Notes: a model not told the origin generated them from the letters alone. Counted from the stretch's first letter, positions 39,017 to 49,851 are shown. The stretch: 64,000 nucleotides of DNA from Trichococcus patagoniensis (GCF_003051085.1 NZ_QAOM01000008.1:1-64000), one strand, 5' to 3'. Numbers and translations: made by a program.

Positions 39017-40693
39017 ATGGGCAACAAGAAACTATCATCTTTAGTGTTATTATCTTTAAGCTCCGCACTTGTATTAGCTGCATGCGGTGGAGAAGGAAGC
39101 ACGGCTGATTCATCAGAGTCTGCAGGTGCAACAGACAGCAATCAGGTGTTAAATCTGGTTGAAAGCGCTGAAATCCCTACAATGGATTCTGTACAAGCTA
39201 CAGATACAGTTGCATTTACTGCTTTAAGCAACGTAAATGAAGGCCTGTATCGCCAAGGCTTGGATGGAACGGTTGAATTAGGTATCGCGGCAGAAGATCC
39301 TACAGTCAGCGAAGACGGTTTGGTATACACTTTCACTATCCGCGATGAAGCAAACTGGTCAAACGGTGAGCCTGTAACGGCAGAAGATTTTGTTTATTCA
39401 TGGCGTAAGTTGGTGGATCCTGCATCGGCTGCATCTTATTCTTATATGATGGACGGCGTTATCGCTAACGCAACTGAAATCATGGCTGGCGAAGTTGCCA
39501 CTGAAGAATTAGGCGTCAAAGCGATCGACGAAAAAACGTTGGAAATCACATTGACTTCTCCGGTGCCATACTTCAAAGATCTATTGACATTGGCTATGTT
39601 CTTCCCTCAAAATCAAGCATTTGTTGAAGAACAAGGCGACCAATACGCATTAAGCAGCGATGCTTTATTGTACAACGGACCATTTGTATTAGCTAACTGG
39701 GATGCAGCGAGCTTATCATGGTCGTATGAACCTAACGCAGAGTACTGGGATAAAGACGCTGTAAAATTGCAAGCAATCAACGTAGAAGTCATCAAAGAAA
39801 CTTCCACAGCCTTGAATCTGTATGATACAGACGCAATCGACCGCATGATCTTGACTGGTGAATATGTAGCACAAAGAACCGGCGATGCTGAAATGCACAC
39901 AATGCCGACTTCTACTGTATTCTACTTGAAATTCAACCAACAAAGAGAAAATACACCTTTACTGAATGCTAATATCCGTAAAGCGTTAGCTATGGCTTTC
40001 GACAAACAAGCGTATGCTGATGTTGTATTGCAGAACGGTTCTGTGCCTGCAAACGGATTGGTTCCTGAAAAACTTGCTTTGGATCCTTCAACAGGTGAAG
40101 ACTACCGTGCACAAAATGGCGATCTTTTGACATTCAATGCTGAAGAAGCCAAAACTTACTTCGAACAAGGATTGGCTGAATTAGGTGTTGAATCCATTAC
40201 TTTGGAATTGTTGAGCGATGACACAGAAAATGCGAAACGTTCTTCTGAATTCCTGCAAAGCCAATTACAGACAAACTTGCCTGGCTTGACAGTAACTTTG
40301 CGTAACGTACCTTTCAAAGTCCGTCTTGAAGCTGATACTGCCGGTGAATACGATATCGAACTATCCGGATGGGGAGCTGACTATGCTGACCCAATCAACT
40401 TCCTGGAATTGTTCCAGACAGAGAACGGCAATAACAAATCCGGTTACTCGAATGCTGAATACGATGCTTTGATCGAAGAAGCTCGCACAAACGTGACTGA
40501 CCTTGATGCAAGATGGGCTAGCCTGCTTGCTGCTGAAAAGATCTTGATGGAAGATGCGGGTATCGCACCTCTGTATCAACGTTCTTACGCAGTTCTGCAA
40601 AAACCGTATGTAACAGATTTGGGCGAGCACTTAGTCGGTGCTGACTACTCCTATAAATGGGCTTCAAATTCTGGAGCACAGAACGTGGATTAA
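39017..40693 (+). CDS. oppA: Oligopeptide-binding lipoprotein OppA (first copy)
   Basis: The extracellular substrate-binding lipoprotein of a peptide ABC importer (SBP family 5). The 558-residue precursor has a signal peptide ending in the lipobox LAAC with Cys23, then a linker rich in Gly/Ser/Ala. The WSNGEPVTAEDFVYSWRKL segment is the family hallmark. It is a paralogue of the protein encoded at 45535-47184, with which it shares this and several other segments but differs in the binding region. It has its own promoter and terminator and is separated from oppB by an opposing gene, so it can be expressed apart from the permease. Confidence 0.93.
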   Translation: MGNKKLSSLVLLSLSSALVLAACGGEGSTADSSESAGATDSNQVLNLVESAEIPTMDSVQATDTVAFTALSNVNEGLYRQGLDGTVELGIAAEDPTVSEDGLVYTFTIRDEANWSNGEPVTAEDFVYSWRKLVDPASAASYSYMMDGVIANATEIMAGEVATEELGVKAIDEKTLEITLTSPVPYFKDLLTLAMFFPQNQAFVEEQGDQYALSSDALLYNGPFVLANWDAASLSWSYEPNAEYWDKDAVKLQAINVEVIKETSTALNLYDTDAIDRMILTGEYVAQRTGDAEMHTMPTSTVFYLKFNQQRENTPLLNANIRKALAMAFDKQAYADVVLQNGSVPANGLVPEKLALDPSTGEDYRAQNGDLLTFNAEEAKTYFEQGLAELGVESITLELLSDDTENAKRSSEFLQSQLQTNLPGLTVTLRNVPFKVRLEADTAGEYDIELSGWGADYADPINFLELFQTENGNNKSGYSNAEYDALIEEARTNVTDLDARWASLLAAEKILMEDAGIAPLYQRSYAVLQKPYVTDLGEHLVGADYSYKWASNSGAQNVD

Positions 40694-40708
40694 TTAAGGC
40701 AATAAAAA

Positions 40709-40748
40709 ATCCATCTGGCATACCTTTATGCCGGATGGATGTTTTATT
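40709..40748. terminator. Terminator between oppA1 and the opposing DUF3899-type gene
   Basis: ATCCATCTGGCATA / TATGCCGGATGGAT form a 14-bp stem with one G-U pair; T-rich on the right and A-rich on the left, so it can serve both convergent genes. Confidence 0.92.
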
Positions 40749-41110
40749 TATAATATGTAATCCCAGAGACAGATGATGCTGATCCCCAACAACAACAGTC
40801 CGATAGTCAGGACATTTTGATAACTTTTCCCGACGGAAGATGATAAAGCACGCGGATTCAATGGTTCTTTGAAGCCATCCTCCTTAGGCTCTCTTCTGAG
40901 CGTTTTTCTGACGCTGTAGTGAAAGAAGTCGAAACTTCCGGAAGCCAACACGAGTCCGGACAAACCGATGATCAATAATAGACCCGCTATCATGAACAGG
41001 ACATTGGATGTTTCGGTCCAACTTAAGGATCCATATTTAATCAGTTGATATACCAGTGCGCATATAAAAATGAATAATGAAACAAGTACGTTTTTTTTTG
41101 TGAGGTTCAC
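40748..41110 (-). CDS. Small membrane protein, DUF3899-like
   Basis: A 120-residue protein with three or four hydrophobic segments (about 8-26, 36-56, 97-117). The GSFDFFHYSVRKTLRRE segment and the C-terminal GKSYQNVLTIGLLLLGIS match my memory of the DUF3899 family, whose function is unknown and which is often found beside oligopeptide transporters in lactic acid bacteria. It lies on the opposite strand inside the opp locus, between oppA1 and oppB, and diverges from oppB. A weak ribosome site precedes the ATG. Confidence 0.7.
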   Translation of the reverse strand: MNLTKKNVLVSLFIFICALVYQLIKYGSLSWTETSNVLFMIAGLLLIIGLSGLVLASGSFDFFHYSVRKTLRREPKEDGFKEPLNPRALSSSVGKSYQNVLTIGLLLLGISIICLWDYIL

Positions 41111-41279
41111 TTATTTAGGCTCCTTTTTGTTTTCTCAATTTTAAATGTACAAAAAAAAGAAAGAAAACTCAATTAAAATATGATTTGATTTTGTGTTCAT
41201 TTTCTTTTTTGTATATTTAAGTATGATATACTATCAGGTGCTATTTACAAAAAAACTATACAATGGAGGATGACAAACG

Positions 41280-42224
41280 ATGAAAAGTTATGCAAAGTAC
41301 ATCGGCAAGCGTATTTTATACATGGCAATTACCTTGTTTTTGATTGCATCGATAACTTTTTTTCTGATGAAAGCTTTGCCGGGTACACCATACAGTAACC
41401 AAGACAAGTTATCTGAAGAACAAATTTTTATCATGAATGAGAAGTATGGACTGAATAAACCGATTCTTGTCCAATACGCAGTCTATATTTTTGGACTAGT
41501 ACGTGGAGACCTGGGTGTTTCGTTCCAGTTCAACAATACTCCGGTTACGGATTTGTTGAGCAGCAGAATAGGACCCTCCATGCAATTAGGGCTTCAAGCA
41601 GTTATCATAGGAACGATCCTCGGTATTGTGCTGGGTGTGATCGCAGCTATGAGACAGGGGACTTGGGTGGATACAGTTGCCACATTGACAGCCATCGTTG
41701 GCCGTTCGATCCCTAACTTTGTTTTTGCAGTTATTCTTCAGTTGGTATTCGGCGTATGGCTGAAAGTGTTGCCGATCGCCTTGTGGAATGATGGTTTCCG
41801 TTCGTCAATTCTGCCTACGATCGCGCTGAGCATTTCCCCGCTGGCCGATTCGGCCCGGTTCATGCGAACCGAAATGGTCGACGTATTGGGTAGCGACTAT
41901 GTCGAACTCGCTAGAGCGAAAGGTCTGAGCCGTTGGGAAGTCGCGTTCAAACACGGTATCCGTAATGCGCTGATTCCTTTGGTCACCATCATCGGCCCGA
42001 TGACAGTCGGTTTGATGACAGGTTCGATGGTTGTGGAAAATATTTTTGCCATCCCTGGCATCGGCGAACAATTCGTAAAATCCATCCTGACGAATGATTA
42101 TCCGACAATCATGGGCGTCACGATGATGTATTCGACCATGTTGGTCATCGTCATTTTGTTGGTTGACATCCTTTATGGCATCATCGACCCTCGTATCAGA
42201 GTCGCTACAGAAGGAGGGGAATAA
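41280..42224 (+). CDS. oppB: Oligopeptide ABC transporter permease OppB
   Basis: A membrane subunit of the peptide importer. The 314-residue protein has about six membrane helices and the ATPase-coupling loop EAA-like motif ELARAKGLSRWEVAFKHGIR. TGGAGG precedes the ATG. First gene of oppBCDF; the gap to oppC is 2 nt. A possible -10 (TATACT, 41227-41232) lies upstream without a good -35. Confidence 0.94.
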   Translation: MKSYAKYIGKRILYMAITLFLIASITFFLMKALPGTPYSNQDKLSEEQIFIMNEKYGLNKPILVQYAVYIFGLVRGDLGVSFQFNNTPVTDLLSSRIGPSMQLGLQAVIIGTILGIVLGVIAAMRQGTWVDTVATLTAIVGRSIPNFVFAVILQLVFGVWLKVLPIALWNDGFRSSILPTIALSISPLADSARFMRTEMVDVLGSDYVELARAKGLSRWEVAFKHGIRNALIPLVTIIGPMTVGLMTGSMVVENIFAIPGIGEQFVKSILTNDYPTIMGVTMMYSTMLVIVILLVDILYGIIDPRIRVATEGGE

Positions 42225-42226
42225 GC

Positions 42227-43273
42227 ATGAGTGAAAATGAATTACGCAATACAACAGCTATGCCGACAATCACGAAAGACCTTTTCGAAACGGCATCCGA
42301 GTCAAGTATGCAGGATAAAGAAAAAATCTCTGCGCCTTCCCTAAGCTTTATGGCAGATTCTTGGCGTCGTCTGAAGAAAAATAAAGTCGCCATGGTCAGT
42401 TTGATCCTCTTGATCATCATCACCATGTCCAGTCTGTTGGCTCCTGTCATCGCACCGCATGACCCGAATGCGCAAACGGTCCAGTACGCAAATATGCCGC
42501 CGAAGATTCCCGGCATAGACATCAATGGTCTGAATGGAACCGTGAAGCAGAATGGCGTCGTCATCGATAAGTATGAGGCATCCAACGTTCCTGAGGATGT
42601 TTACTACTACCTCGGTACGGACAGCCTGGGACGCGATTTGTTGTCGCGGATCCTTTACGGTACCCGCGTATCCTTGTTCATCGCGTTCATGGCAGCCTTA
42701 TTCAACCTGACACTCGGCGTTGTCTATGGTTTGACATCCGGCTGGTTGGGCGGAAAAATCGACAACATCATGCAACGTATCCTGGAAATCCTTTCCGGCG
42801 TGCCTAACTTGGTAGTCGTTATTTTGATGTTGCTTGTTCTGAAACCCGGCATCAGTTCCATCATCATTGCTTTGGCTTTGACTGAATGGCTTTCGATGGC
42901 GCGTGTCGTCCGAGCGCAAACCCTGAAACTGAAAAATCAGGAATATATCCTGGCTGCCCGCACGTTGGGTCAATCACCGATGAAAATTGCCTTCGGACAC
43001 ATTCTGCCTAACTTGGCCGGTGTCATCATCATTCAAGTCATGTTTTCCATTCCATCGGCAATCTTCTTCGAAGCATTCCTGAGCTTTATCGGTATCGGTA
43101 TTCCTGCTCCGAATGCATCACTAGGTACATTGATCAACGATGGTTACAAGACATTCCGTTTCTTGCCGCATCTGATGTGGTATCCAGCCGGAATCATGAG
43201 CGTCATCATGATTTGCTTCAACTTATTGGCTGATGGACTTCGTGACGCGTTCGATCCAAAAATGAGAGATTAG
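42227..43273 (+). CDS. oppC: Oligopeptide ABC transporter permease OppC
   Basis: The second membrane subunit. The 348-residue protein has a roughly 45-residue cytoplasmic start, an OppC-type N-terminal helix, an extracellular segment of about 60 residues and five further helices, with the coupling loop YILAARTLGQSPMKIAFGHI. The GTDSLGRDLLSRILYGTR motif is characteristic of OppC/DppC. AGGAGGGG precedes the ATG. Confidence 0.94.
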   Translation: MSENELRNTTAMPTITKDLFETASESSMQDKEKISAPSLSFMADSWRRLKKNKVAMVSLILLIIITMSSLLAPVIAPHDPNAQTVQYANMPPKIPGIDINGLNGTVKQNGVVIDKYEASNVPEDVYYYLGTDSLGRDLLSRILYGTRVSLFIAFMAALFNLTLGVVYGLTSGWLGGKIDNIMQRILEILSGVPNLVVVILMLLVLKPGISSIIIALALTEWLSMARVVRAQTLKLKNQEYILAARTLGQSPMKIAFGHILPNLAGVIIIQVMFSIPSAIFFEAFLSFIGIGIPAPNASLGTLINDGYKTFRFLPHLMWYPAGIMSVIMICFNLLADGLRDAFDPKMRD

Positions 43274-43284
43274 GAGGTAACCAG

Positions 43285-44430
43285 ATGGAAAATATATTGG
43301 AAGTAAAAGACCTACAAATTACTTTTGATACCTATGCAGGTAAAGTAAAAGCTATCCGTGGCGTCAGTTTTGACCTGAAGCCAGGTGAAACATTAGCCAT
43401 CGTTGGTGAATCCGGCTCTGGTAAATCAGTGACTAGCCGCAGCATCATGCGTCTATTGGCGAACAACGCCAACATTGAACACGGGGAAATCTTGTTCAAA
43501 GGCGAAGACTTGGTGCATAAAACCGAAAAACAAATGCAGAAGATCCGTGGTTCGGAAATCGCAATGATTTTCCAAGATCCGATGACTTCTTTGAATCCGA
43601 CTCAAAAAATCGGCAAGCAAATCGCTGAACCGATCATCAAACATCAAAACATCAGCAAGGAGGAAGCCTACAAAAAAGCTGAAGAATTATTGCAGCTAGT
43701 AGGTATCCCGAGCCCTGCCAAAAGAATGAAACAGTACCCGCACCAATTCTCGGGTGGGCAGCGCCAACGGATCGTCATCGCGATCGCTTTGGGCTGCAAC
43801 CCGGATATTCTGATTGCGGATGAACCGACAACAGCACTTGACGTTACGATCCAAGCGCAAATCCTGGAGTTGATGAAGGATCTGCAGCAGAAAATCAAGA
43901 CATCGATCATTTTCATCACCCATGATTTGGGTGTAGTGGCGAACGTTGCGGACCGTGTAGCCGTCATGTATGCCGGTAAAATCGTCGAAGTAGGGACTGT
44001 TGATGAAATTTTCTACAATCCGCAACACCCTTATACATGGGGACTGTTGAGCTCGATGCCGACACTGGACACTGCAGGATCGCTTTATGCGATCCCAGGA
44101 ACGCCCCCGGATTTATTGGATCCCCCGACTGGTGATGCTTTTGCACCACGGAGCGAATATGCAATGAAGATCGACACCTTGTACGATCCGCCGTTCTTTA
44201 AGGTATCTGATACCCATTCGGCTGCTACCTGGTTGCTGCATCCTGACGCACCGTCCGTGAATCCTCCTGAGGGCATCGTGAACCGACAGGCGACTTTCTC
44301 AGAAATGAAACTCGCTCCTTCCGATGAACTGAAAGTGATGGACACTGCAGATAAGGAACCGGCTGTATTGCCTCACGGTAAAGGCCCTACCATCGATCCG
44401 AAAATCACTGAGAAAGGAGGACTGCTGTAA
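43285..44430 (+). CDS. oppD: Oligopeptide ABC transporter ATPase OppD
   Basis: An ATP-binding subunit, 381 residues, somewhat longer than usual because of an extended C terminus. Walker A is GESGSGKSVTS, the signature FSGGQRQRI, and Walker B LIADEPTTALD. The C-terminal oligopeptide-transporter region (VGTVDEIFYNPQHPYTWGLL onward) is present. AGGAGG precedes the ATG. The stop overlaps the oppF start by one base. Confidence 0.94.
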   Translation: MENILEVKDLQITFDTYAGKVKAIRGVSFDLKPGETLAIVGESGSGKSVTSRSIMRLLANNANIEHGEILFKGEDLVHKTEKQMQKIRGSEIAMIFQDPMTSLNPTQKIGKQIAEPIIKHQNISKEEAYKKAEELLQLVGIPSPAKRMKQYPHQFSGGQRQRIVIAIALGCNPDILIADEPTTALDVTIQAQILELMKDLQQKIKTSIIFITHDLGVVANVADRVAVMYAGKIVEVGTVDEIFYNPQHPYTWGLLSSMPTLDTAGSLYAIPGTPPDLLDPPTGDAFAPRSEYAMKIDTLYDPPFFKVSDTHSAATWLLHPDAPSVNPPEGIVNRQATFSEMKLAPSDELKVMDTADKEPAVLPHGKGPTIDPKITEKGGLL

Positions 44431-45374
44431 TGTATGACACAACAGGACAGAAAAAGATTCTGGAAGTAAAAAACCTGAAGCAATATTTCAATGTCGGCAC
44501 AAAGAATGAAGTCCGCGCAGTTGATGATGTTTCCTTTGATATCTACGAAGGCGAAACACTCGGCTTGGTAGGCGAATCCGGTTGTGGAAAAACGACGACC
44601 GGTCGCGCAATCATCCGATTGTACAACCCGACTTCCGGTGAAATCTTTTTCGATGGCACCGAAATCCATACGCTGCATGACAGAAAAGAACAACTGGCTT
44701 TCCGTAAAGATATGCAGATGATTTTCCAGGATCCTTATGCATCCTTGAATCCCCGCATGAAAGTGCGCGATATCGTTGCGGAAGGTTTGAAGATCCACGG
44801 GCTTGCGACTACTGAGAAGGAAGTCGATGACCAAGTTGCGGAATTGTTGGATTTGGTCGGATTGAATAAAGATCATTCTTCCCGTTATCCGCACGAGTTC
44901 TCCGGCGGTCAAAGACAGCGTATCGGAATCGCCAGAGCCTTAGCTGTGAATCCAAAACTCATCATTGCCGATGAGCCCATTTCCGCCTTGGACGTATCCA
45001 TTCAGGCGCAAGTGGTCAACTTGCTGATGGAATTGCAGAAAAAACAAAAACTGACTTTCTTGTTCATCGCGCATGATCTGTCGATGGTCAAGTACATCAG
45101 TAACCGCATCGGCGTTATGTACTTCGGCAAATTGGTCGAATTAGCGCCCGCAGACGACGTTTACAACAAACCTTTACATCCTTATACGGAAAGCCTGTTA
45201 TCGGCCATACCGCTGCCGGATCCGGTGTATGAGCGCAACCGCACCCGCTTCACCTATGTTCCGCGTGAAGATAATGGCGAGCCGGAAGCGATGCGCGAAA
45301 TCGTTCCAGGGCACTTTGTATACTGCCGCGAGTCCGATGTTCCCGTATTGAAAGCAAAATACGAAAATTATTGA
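44430..45374 (+). CDS. oppF: Oligopeptide ABC transporter ATPase OppF
   Basis: The second ATP-binding subunit, 314 residues; it pairs with OppD. Walker A is GESGCGKTTTG, the signature FSGGQRQRI, and Walker B IIADEPISALD. A C-terminal region with HPYTESLLSAIPLPDP and a late cysteine (HFVYCRES) follows, as in OppF. It ends the oppBCDF unit at a strong terminator. Confidence 0.94.
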   Translation: MYDTTGQKKILEVKNLKQYFNVGTKNEVRAVDDVSFDIYEGETLGLVGESGCGKTTTGRAIIRLYNPTSGEIFFDGTEIHTLHDRKEQLAFRKDMQMIFQDPYASLNPRMKVRDIVAEGLKIHGLATTEKEVDDQVAELLDLVGLNKDHSSRYPHEFSGGQRQRIGIARALAVNPKLIIADEPISALDVSIQAQVVNLLMELQKKQKLTFLFIAHDLSMVKYISNRIGVMYFGKLVELAPADDVYNKPLHPYTESLLSAIPLPDPVYERNRTRFTYVPREDNGEPEAMREIVPGHFVYCRESDVPVLKAKYENY

Positions 45375-45377
45375 TAA

Positions 45378-45409
45378 AAAAAGTCCGGAACTTGTTCCGG
45401 GCTTTTTTG
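45378..45409 (+). terminator. Terminator after oppF
   Basis: AAGTCCGGAAC / GTTCCGGGCTT form an 11-bp stem with one G-U pair and a 2-nt central gap, followed by TTTTTT. Confidence 0.92.
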
Positions 45410-45432
45410 CCATAGAAAATTAATGAAATGAA

Positions 45433-45501
45433 GAAAATATGAAAATTATATGATAATAATTCCCATTATTTATGGAATATCCTGATTATTTGTAGTATAA
45501 T
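45433..45501 (+). promoter_or_regulatory. oppA2 promoter region
   Basis: A consensus TATAAT lies at 45496-45501, about 34 bp before the ATG; the -35 is poor (TGGAAT region). GAAAATATGAAAATT at 45433-45447 matches the CodY consensus at 10 of 15 positions, mostly in one half-site, so CodY control is only a possibility. Confidence 0.4.
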
Positions 45502-45534
45502 ATTAAAATACGAATAGAAAAAGGGGAGAGTTAC

Positions 45535-47184
45535 ATGAGGAGATTGAAAAGTTCTTTCATTTTAGCTACAACAGCTGTCATCTTGGCAGCTTGCGGAGGA
45601 GACGGCGCAACAGACGACAGCGCAGCAAATACAGCAAGTGAAGGTGCCGGTGGACAGGTAGTCAATTATACGGCGCCGACCGAATTGGCAACGTTGGATA
45701 CAACACTGATGACAGACATCAACAGTTCGAATTACATCAGCCACGCGATTGAAGGCTTATTGAAAATAAATGAAGATGGAAAGCCAGTACCTGCAATCGC
45801 TGCGGAAGCCGGCACTGTTTCGGAAGATGGCCTGACTTATACTTATAAGCTTCGTGATGATGCTGTCTGGTCAAACGGAGAGCCTGTGACAGCGAACGAT
45901 TTCGTATTCGCTTGGCAAAGATTGGTGGACCCGGATGCTGGCGCATCCTACGCGTACTTGGCTGAGACCATCAAGAACGCCAATGAGATCATGGCCGGAG
46001 AAATGGATCCGGAAGAGTTGGGCGTTACGGCAGTCAGCGACACGGAAATCACAATCGAATTGACGCAGCCGACACCATACTTCGAATCATTATTGGCATT
46101 CAGCGCATTCTTCCCGCAAAACGAGGAATTTGTCACTGAAAAAGGCGATAAGTACGGAACAAGCAGCGAAAACGTTTTGGCTAACGGACCTTTCACGATC
46201 GAGAACTGGGACGGCACTGGTCTGACTTGGGATCTCGTGAAGAACGAAGATTACTATGCAGCTGACGACGTGCAGTTGGAAGAAGTCAATGTTCAAGTAA
46301 TCAAAGAAACGAGCACAGTCGTGAATCTGTTCCAACAAGAATCAGTAGACAACGCACAAGTGACCGGCGAATTGGTTAAACAATTGGCGACTGATCCTAA
46401 CGTAGTCGTTCAGAAAAAGGCCCGCACGGCGTACATCGAATTCAACCACGACAACGTCTATCTGCAAAATGCGAAGCTGAGAGCAGCCATCGGACTTGTC
46501 ATCAATCGTGATGAATTGGTTAATAGCGTCATCGGCGATGGTTCGACAGCGATCGGCGGCTTCCTGCCAGCTGATTTTGTCAGCAACCCGACGACCGGCG
46601 AAGACTTTGCTGCTGAAGCCGGCTCTTACCTGGATTATGATCTGGAAAAAGCACAAACACTTTTGGCTGAAGCTAAAGCTGAATTAGGCGTAGAAGAAAT
46701 CACTTTCTCCTTGGTTGGGGATGATGATGAAAAGAACAAAAAAATCAGCCAATACATCCAAGGCCAAATCCAAAACAATTTGGAAGGCATCACTGTAGAA
46801 TTGCGCAATGTACCGAAGAAAAATCGTTTGGAATTGGCGAATCAAGATGAATTCGACTTGTTGCAAACAGGTTGGGGAGCGGATTTTGCCGATGCGATCA
46901 ACTATATGGACTTGCTTTACAGCACATCCGCCTACAACGAAGGACAATATGCGAATGCAGATTTCGATGCATTGATCGATGCCTCCAAAACGACAGACGC
47001 AAACAATCCTGAAGCGCGTTGGGCTGATCTGATGGCTGCCCACAAGCTGATCATGGAAGATGCAGCGATCATCCCATTGTATCAGGAAGCAGAAACACAA
47101 CTCAGAAATCCTAACTTGAAGGGCATCATCTTCAATTCCGTTGGGAATGAATTTGACCTAAGCAGAGCGTATATCGAAGAATAA
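45535..47184 (+). CDS. oppA: Oligopeptide-binding lipoprotein OppA (second copy)
   Basis: A second substrate-binding lipoprotein, 549 residues, with lipobox LAAC at Cys20. WSNGEPVTANDFVFAWQRL and DPDAGASYAYLAET align with the first copy (39017-40693), so the two are paralogues flanking one permease. Two binding proteins sharing one permease normally broaden the range of peptides taken up. AAGGGGAG precedes the ATG. It is separated from oppF by a terminator and has its own -10 box, so its expression can be independent. Confidence 0.93.
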   Translation: MRRLKSSFILATTAVILAACGGDGATDDSAANTASEGAGGQVVNYTAPTELATLDTTLMTDINSSNYISHAIEGLLKINEDGKPVPAIAAEAGTVSEDGLTYTYKLRDDAVWSNGEPVTANDFVFAWQRLVDPDAGASYAYLAETIKNANEIMAGEMDPEELGVTAVSDTEITIELTQPTPYFESLLAFSAFFPQNEEFVTEKGDKYGTSSENVLANGPFTIENWDGTGLTWDLVKNEDYYAADDVQLEEVNVQVIKETSTVVNLFQQESVDNAQVTGELVKQLATDPNVVVQKKARTAYIEFNHDNVYLQNAKLRAAIGLVINRDELVNSVIGDGSTAIGGFLPADFVSNPTTGEDFAAEAGSYLDYDLEKAQTLLAEAKAELGVEEITFSLVGDDDEKNKKISQYIQGQIQNNLEGITVELRNVPKKNRLELANQDEFDLLQTGWGADFADAINYMDLLYSTSAYNEGQYANADFDALIDASKTTDANNPEARWADLMAAHKLIMEDAAIIPLYQEAETQLRNPNLKGIIFNSVGNEFDLSRAYIEE

Positions 47185-47206
47185 GAATGTAATGTATAGA
47201 ACAGCA

Positions 47207-47238
47207 AGAAGGGCCGACTCGTCTGAGTCGGCCCTTCT
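47207..47238. terminator. Strong hairpin after oppA2
   Basis: A perfect 14-bp stem, AGAAGGGCCGACTC / GAGTCGGCCCTTCT, with a GTCT loop sits 22 nt after the oppA2 stop. There is no T tract, so it may act as an RNA-stabilising 3' end rather than as a classic terminator. Confidence 0.6.
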
Positions 47239-47257
47239 GCGTTGAAAGAGCAGGGCG

Positions 47258-47404
47258 GAAACCATGGATATTCCGGGGTTATCCATGGTTTTCGGTGATA
47301 TCGAGGTTGAAAAGATGAATACTCAGAATTTATTCATGTTTTCCGGTGATATTGGGTTCAAAAACATGAATAACCCGCAGTTATTCATGTTTTGCGGCGT
47401 CGCC
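47258..47404. repeat. 51-bp tandem repeat, each unit a hairpin
   Basis: Units begin at 47264, 47315 and 47366 (the last is shortened). Each has an inverted repeat with a 9-nt loop: AACCATGGATA/TATCCATGGTT, ATGAATA/TATTCAT and AACATGAATA/TATTCATGTT. Arm changes between units are compensated on the other arm (GGATA/TATCC against GAATA/TATTC), so pairing is kept. A 62-codon frame spans it because 51 is a multiple of three, but most differences between units would change the amino acid, so I favour a non-coding structural repeat. Confidence 0.75.
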
Positions 47405-47434
47405 GCACAATCCAGGCTCCAAAAATTCCACGCA

Positions 47435-47484
47435 ACAAAAAAACTGACGTGAGCCACTTTAGCGGCTCGCGTCAGTTTTTTTTT
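47435..47484. terminator. Bidirectional terminator after ilvA
   Basis: ACTGACGTGAGCC / GGCTCGCGTCAGT form a 13-bp stem with one G-U pair; A run on the left and T run on the right. It ends the minus-strand ilv operon and blocks any read-through from the opp side. Confidence 0.93.
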
Positions 47485-47492
47485 GTAATACA

Positions 47493-48755
47493 TCAGATCA
47501 GGAAGGAATACAGTTTGGAATTCTCATTCACTGAAATGTAATGGGGATCGAATTTTTCGAGCCTGCTGAGCAAGCCCTCAATATCGTCGCGATTTTTCAA
47601 CAAGATTCCGATCAGTACCGGTCCTTCGCTGCGATGGACCTTTTTCGTATATTCGAATTTGGTGATATCGTCATTACCGCCCAAGATATCATTCACGAAC
47701 TCTTTCAGCGCGCCGGCCCTTTGCGGGAAGTTCACGATGAAATAATGCTTCAGACCTTGATAGAGTAGGGAGCGTTCATCAATTTCAGCCATCCGATTGA
47801 TATCATTGTTCCCGCCGCTGATGATGCAGACGACCGTTTTGCCCTTGATTTCATCCTTGTATTGTTCCAGGGCTGAAACGGAGAGGGCGCCGGATGGTTC
47901 CGCTACGATAGCTTGTTTAGTGTATAAATCGATGATGGTGCCGCAAACTTGCCCTTCTGGCACAAGCAGGATGTCATCGACATTTTGCTGGCAGTGTCTG
48001 AAAGTCAGGTCACCGACAGTCGCTACGGCGGTCCCATCACAGAATTTATCAATATCAGTCAAAGTCGTCACTTTATTCGCATCAAGCGAAGCTTTCATGC
48101 CAGGGGCGCCCAAGGACTCCACGCCGATGATCTTTGTCTCGGGCATGGCTTCCTTCATGTAGCTGCTGACGCCTGAAATCAAGCCGCCGCCACCGATTGC
48201 CGCGAATACCATATCAGCCGTTTCGCCTTCGGCAACGAGATCCTGGTGGATTTCCACTGCCAAAGTGCCTTGGCCGGCAATCACATTGCGATCATTGAAA
48301 GGCTCAATGAAAGTCAGATTGTGTTCATCCGCATAAGCATGGGCGGCCTTGTTTGATTCGTCGAAGGTATCGCCGATCAATTTGATTTCAACATATTCTT
48401 TCCCGAAATAACGGACTTGGTCTATTTTTTGGGAAGGCGTCGTCGACGGCATGAAGATGGTAGCATTGATGCCCAAATGGTTGCATGTGTAAGCTACCCC
48501 TTGTGCATGGTTCCCGGCTGAAGCACAGATTACCCCGGTCTCCGTTTCGGCTTCGCTCAACTGCGAAATGGCATAATAAGCGCCTCTCAATTTGAAGGAG
48601 CGGACGATCTGAAGGTCCTCCCGCTTCAAAAAGATGTTGGCATGATACTTCTGCGATAGATACGCATCATGCTGCAAGGGTGTCTGCTTGACCACACTGC
48701 GCAGTACTTTATATGCTTTAAGCACGTCTTCTTTGTTCACTAAGTCATCTATCAT
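47493..48755 (-). CDS. ilvA: Threonine dehydratase, biosynthetic
   Basis: A PLP enzyme that converts threonine to 2-oxobutanoate, the first step to isoleucine. The 420-residue protein has the PLP lysine Lys55 in [21 protein letters not shown], the phosphate-binding loop GGGGLISG and a C-terminal ACT-like regulatory domain (about 335-420), so it is the feedback-regulated type rather than the short catabolic TdcB. GGGGAG precedes the ATG. It is the last gene of ilvB-ilvN-ilvC-ilvA. Confidence 0.95.
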   Translation of the reverse strand: MIDDLVNKEDVLKAYKVLRSVVKQTPLQHDAYLSQKYHANIFLKREDLQIVRSFKLRGAYYAISQLSEAETETGVICASAGNHAQGVAYTCNHLGINATIFMPSTTPSQKIDQVRYFGKEYVEIKLIGDTFDESNKAAHAYADEHNLTFIEPFNDRNVIAGQGTLAVEIHQDLVAEGETADMVFAAIGGGGLISGVSSYMKEAMPETKIIGVESLGAPGMKASLDANKVTTLTDIDKFCDGTAVATVGDLTFRHCQQNVDDILLVPEGQVCGTIIDLYTKQAIVAEPSGALSVSALEQYKDEIKGKTVVCIISGGNNDINRMAEIDERSLLYQGLKHYFIVNFPQRAGALKEFVNDILGGNDDITKFEYTKKVHRSEGPVLIGILLKNRDDIEGLLSRLEKFDPHYISVNENSKLYSFLI

Positions 48756-48840
48756 TCTATCTGCTCCCCATCTTTATTAATTCAATCATGACGAGAGAAG
48801 GCTTAAAATAAGGATTGCTCTCAACTAAAGGGTTGAATTA

Positions 48841-49851
<1,011 letters not shown>

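Noticed and set aside
47264-47452. 62-codon frame over the 51-bp repeat (17-residue repeats)
   Set aside because: Differences between units are mostly amino-acid changing while base pairing is kept, the ribosome site is weak, and the frame continues into a terminator.
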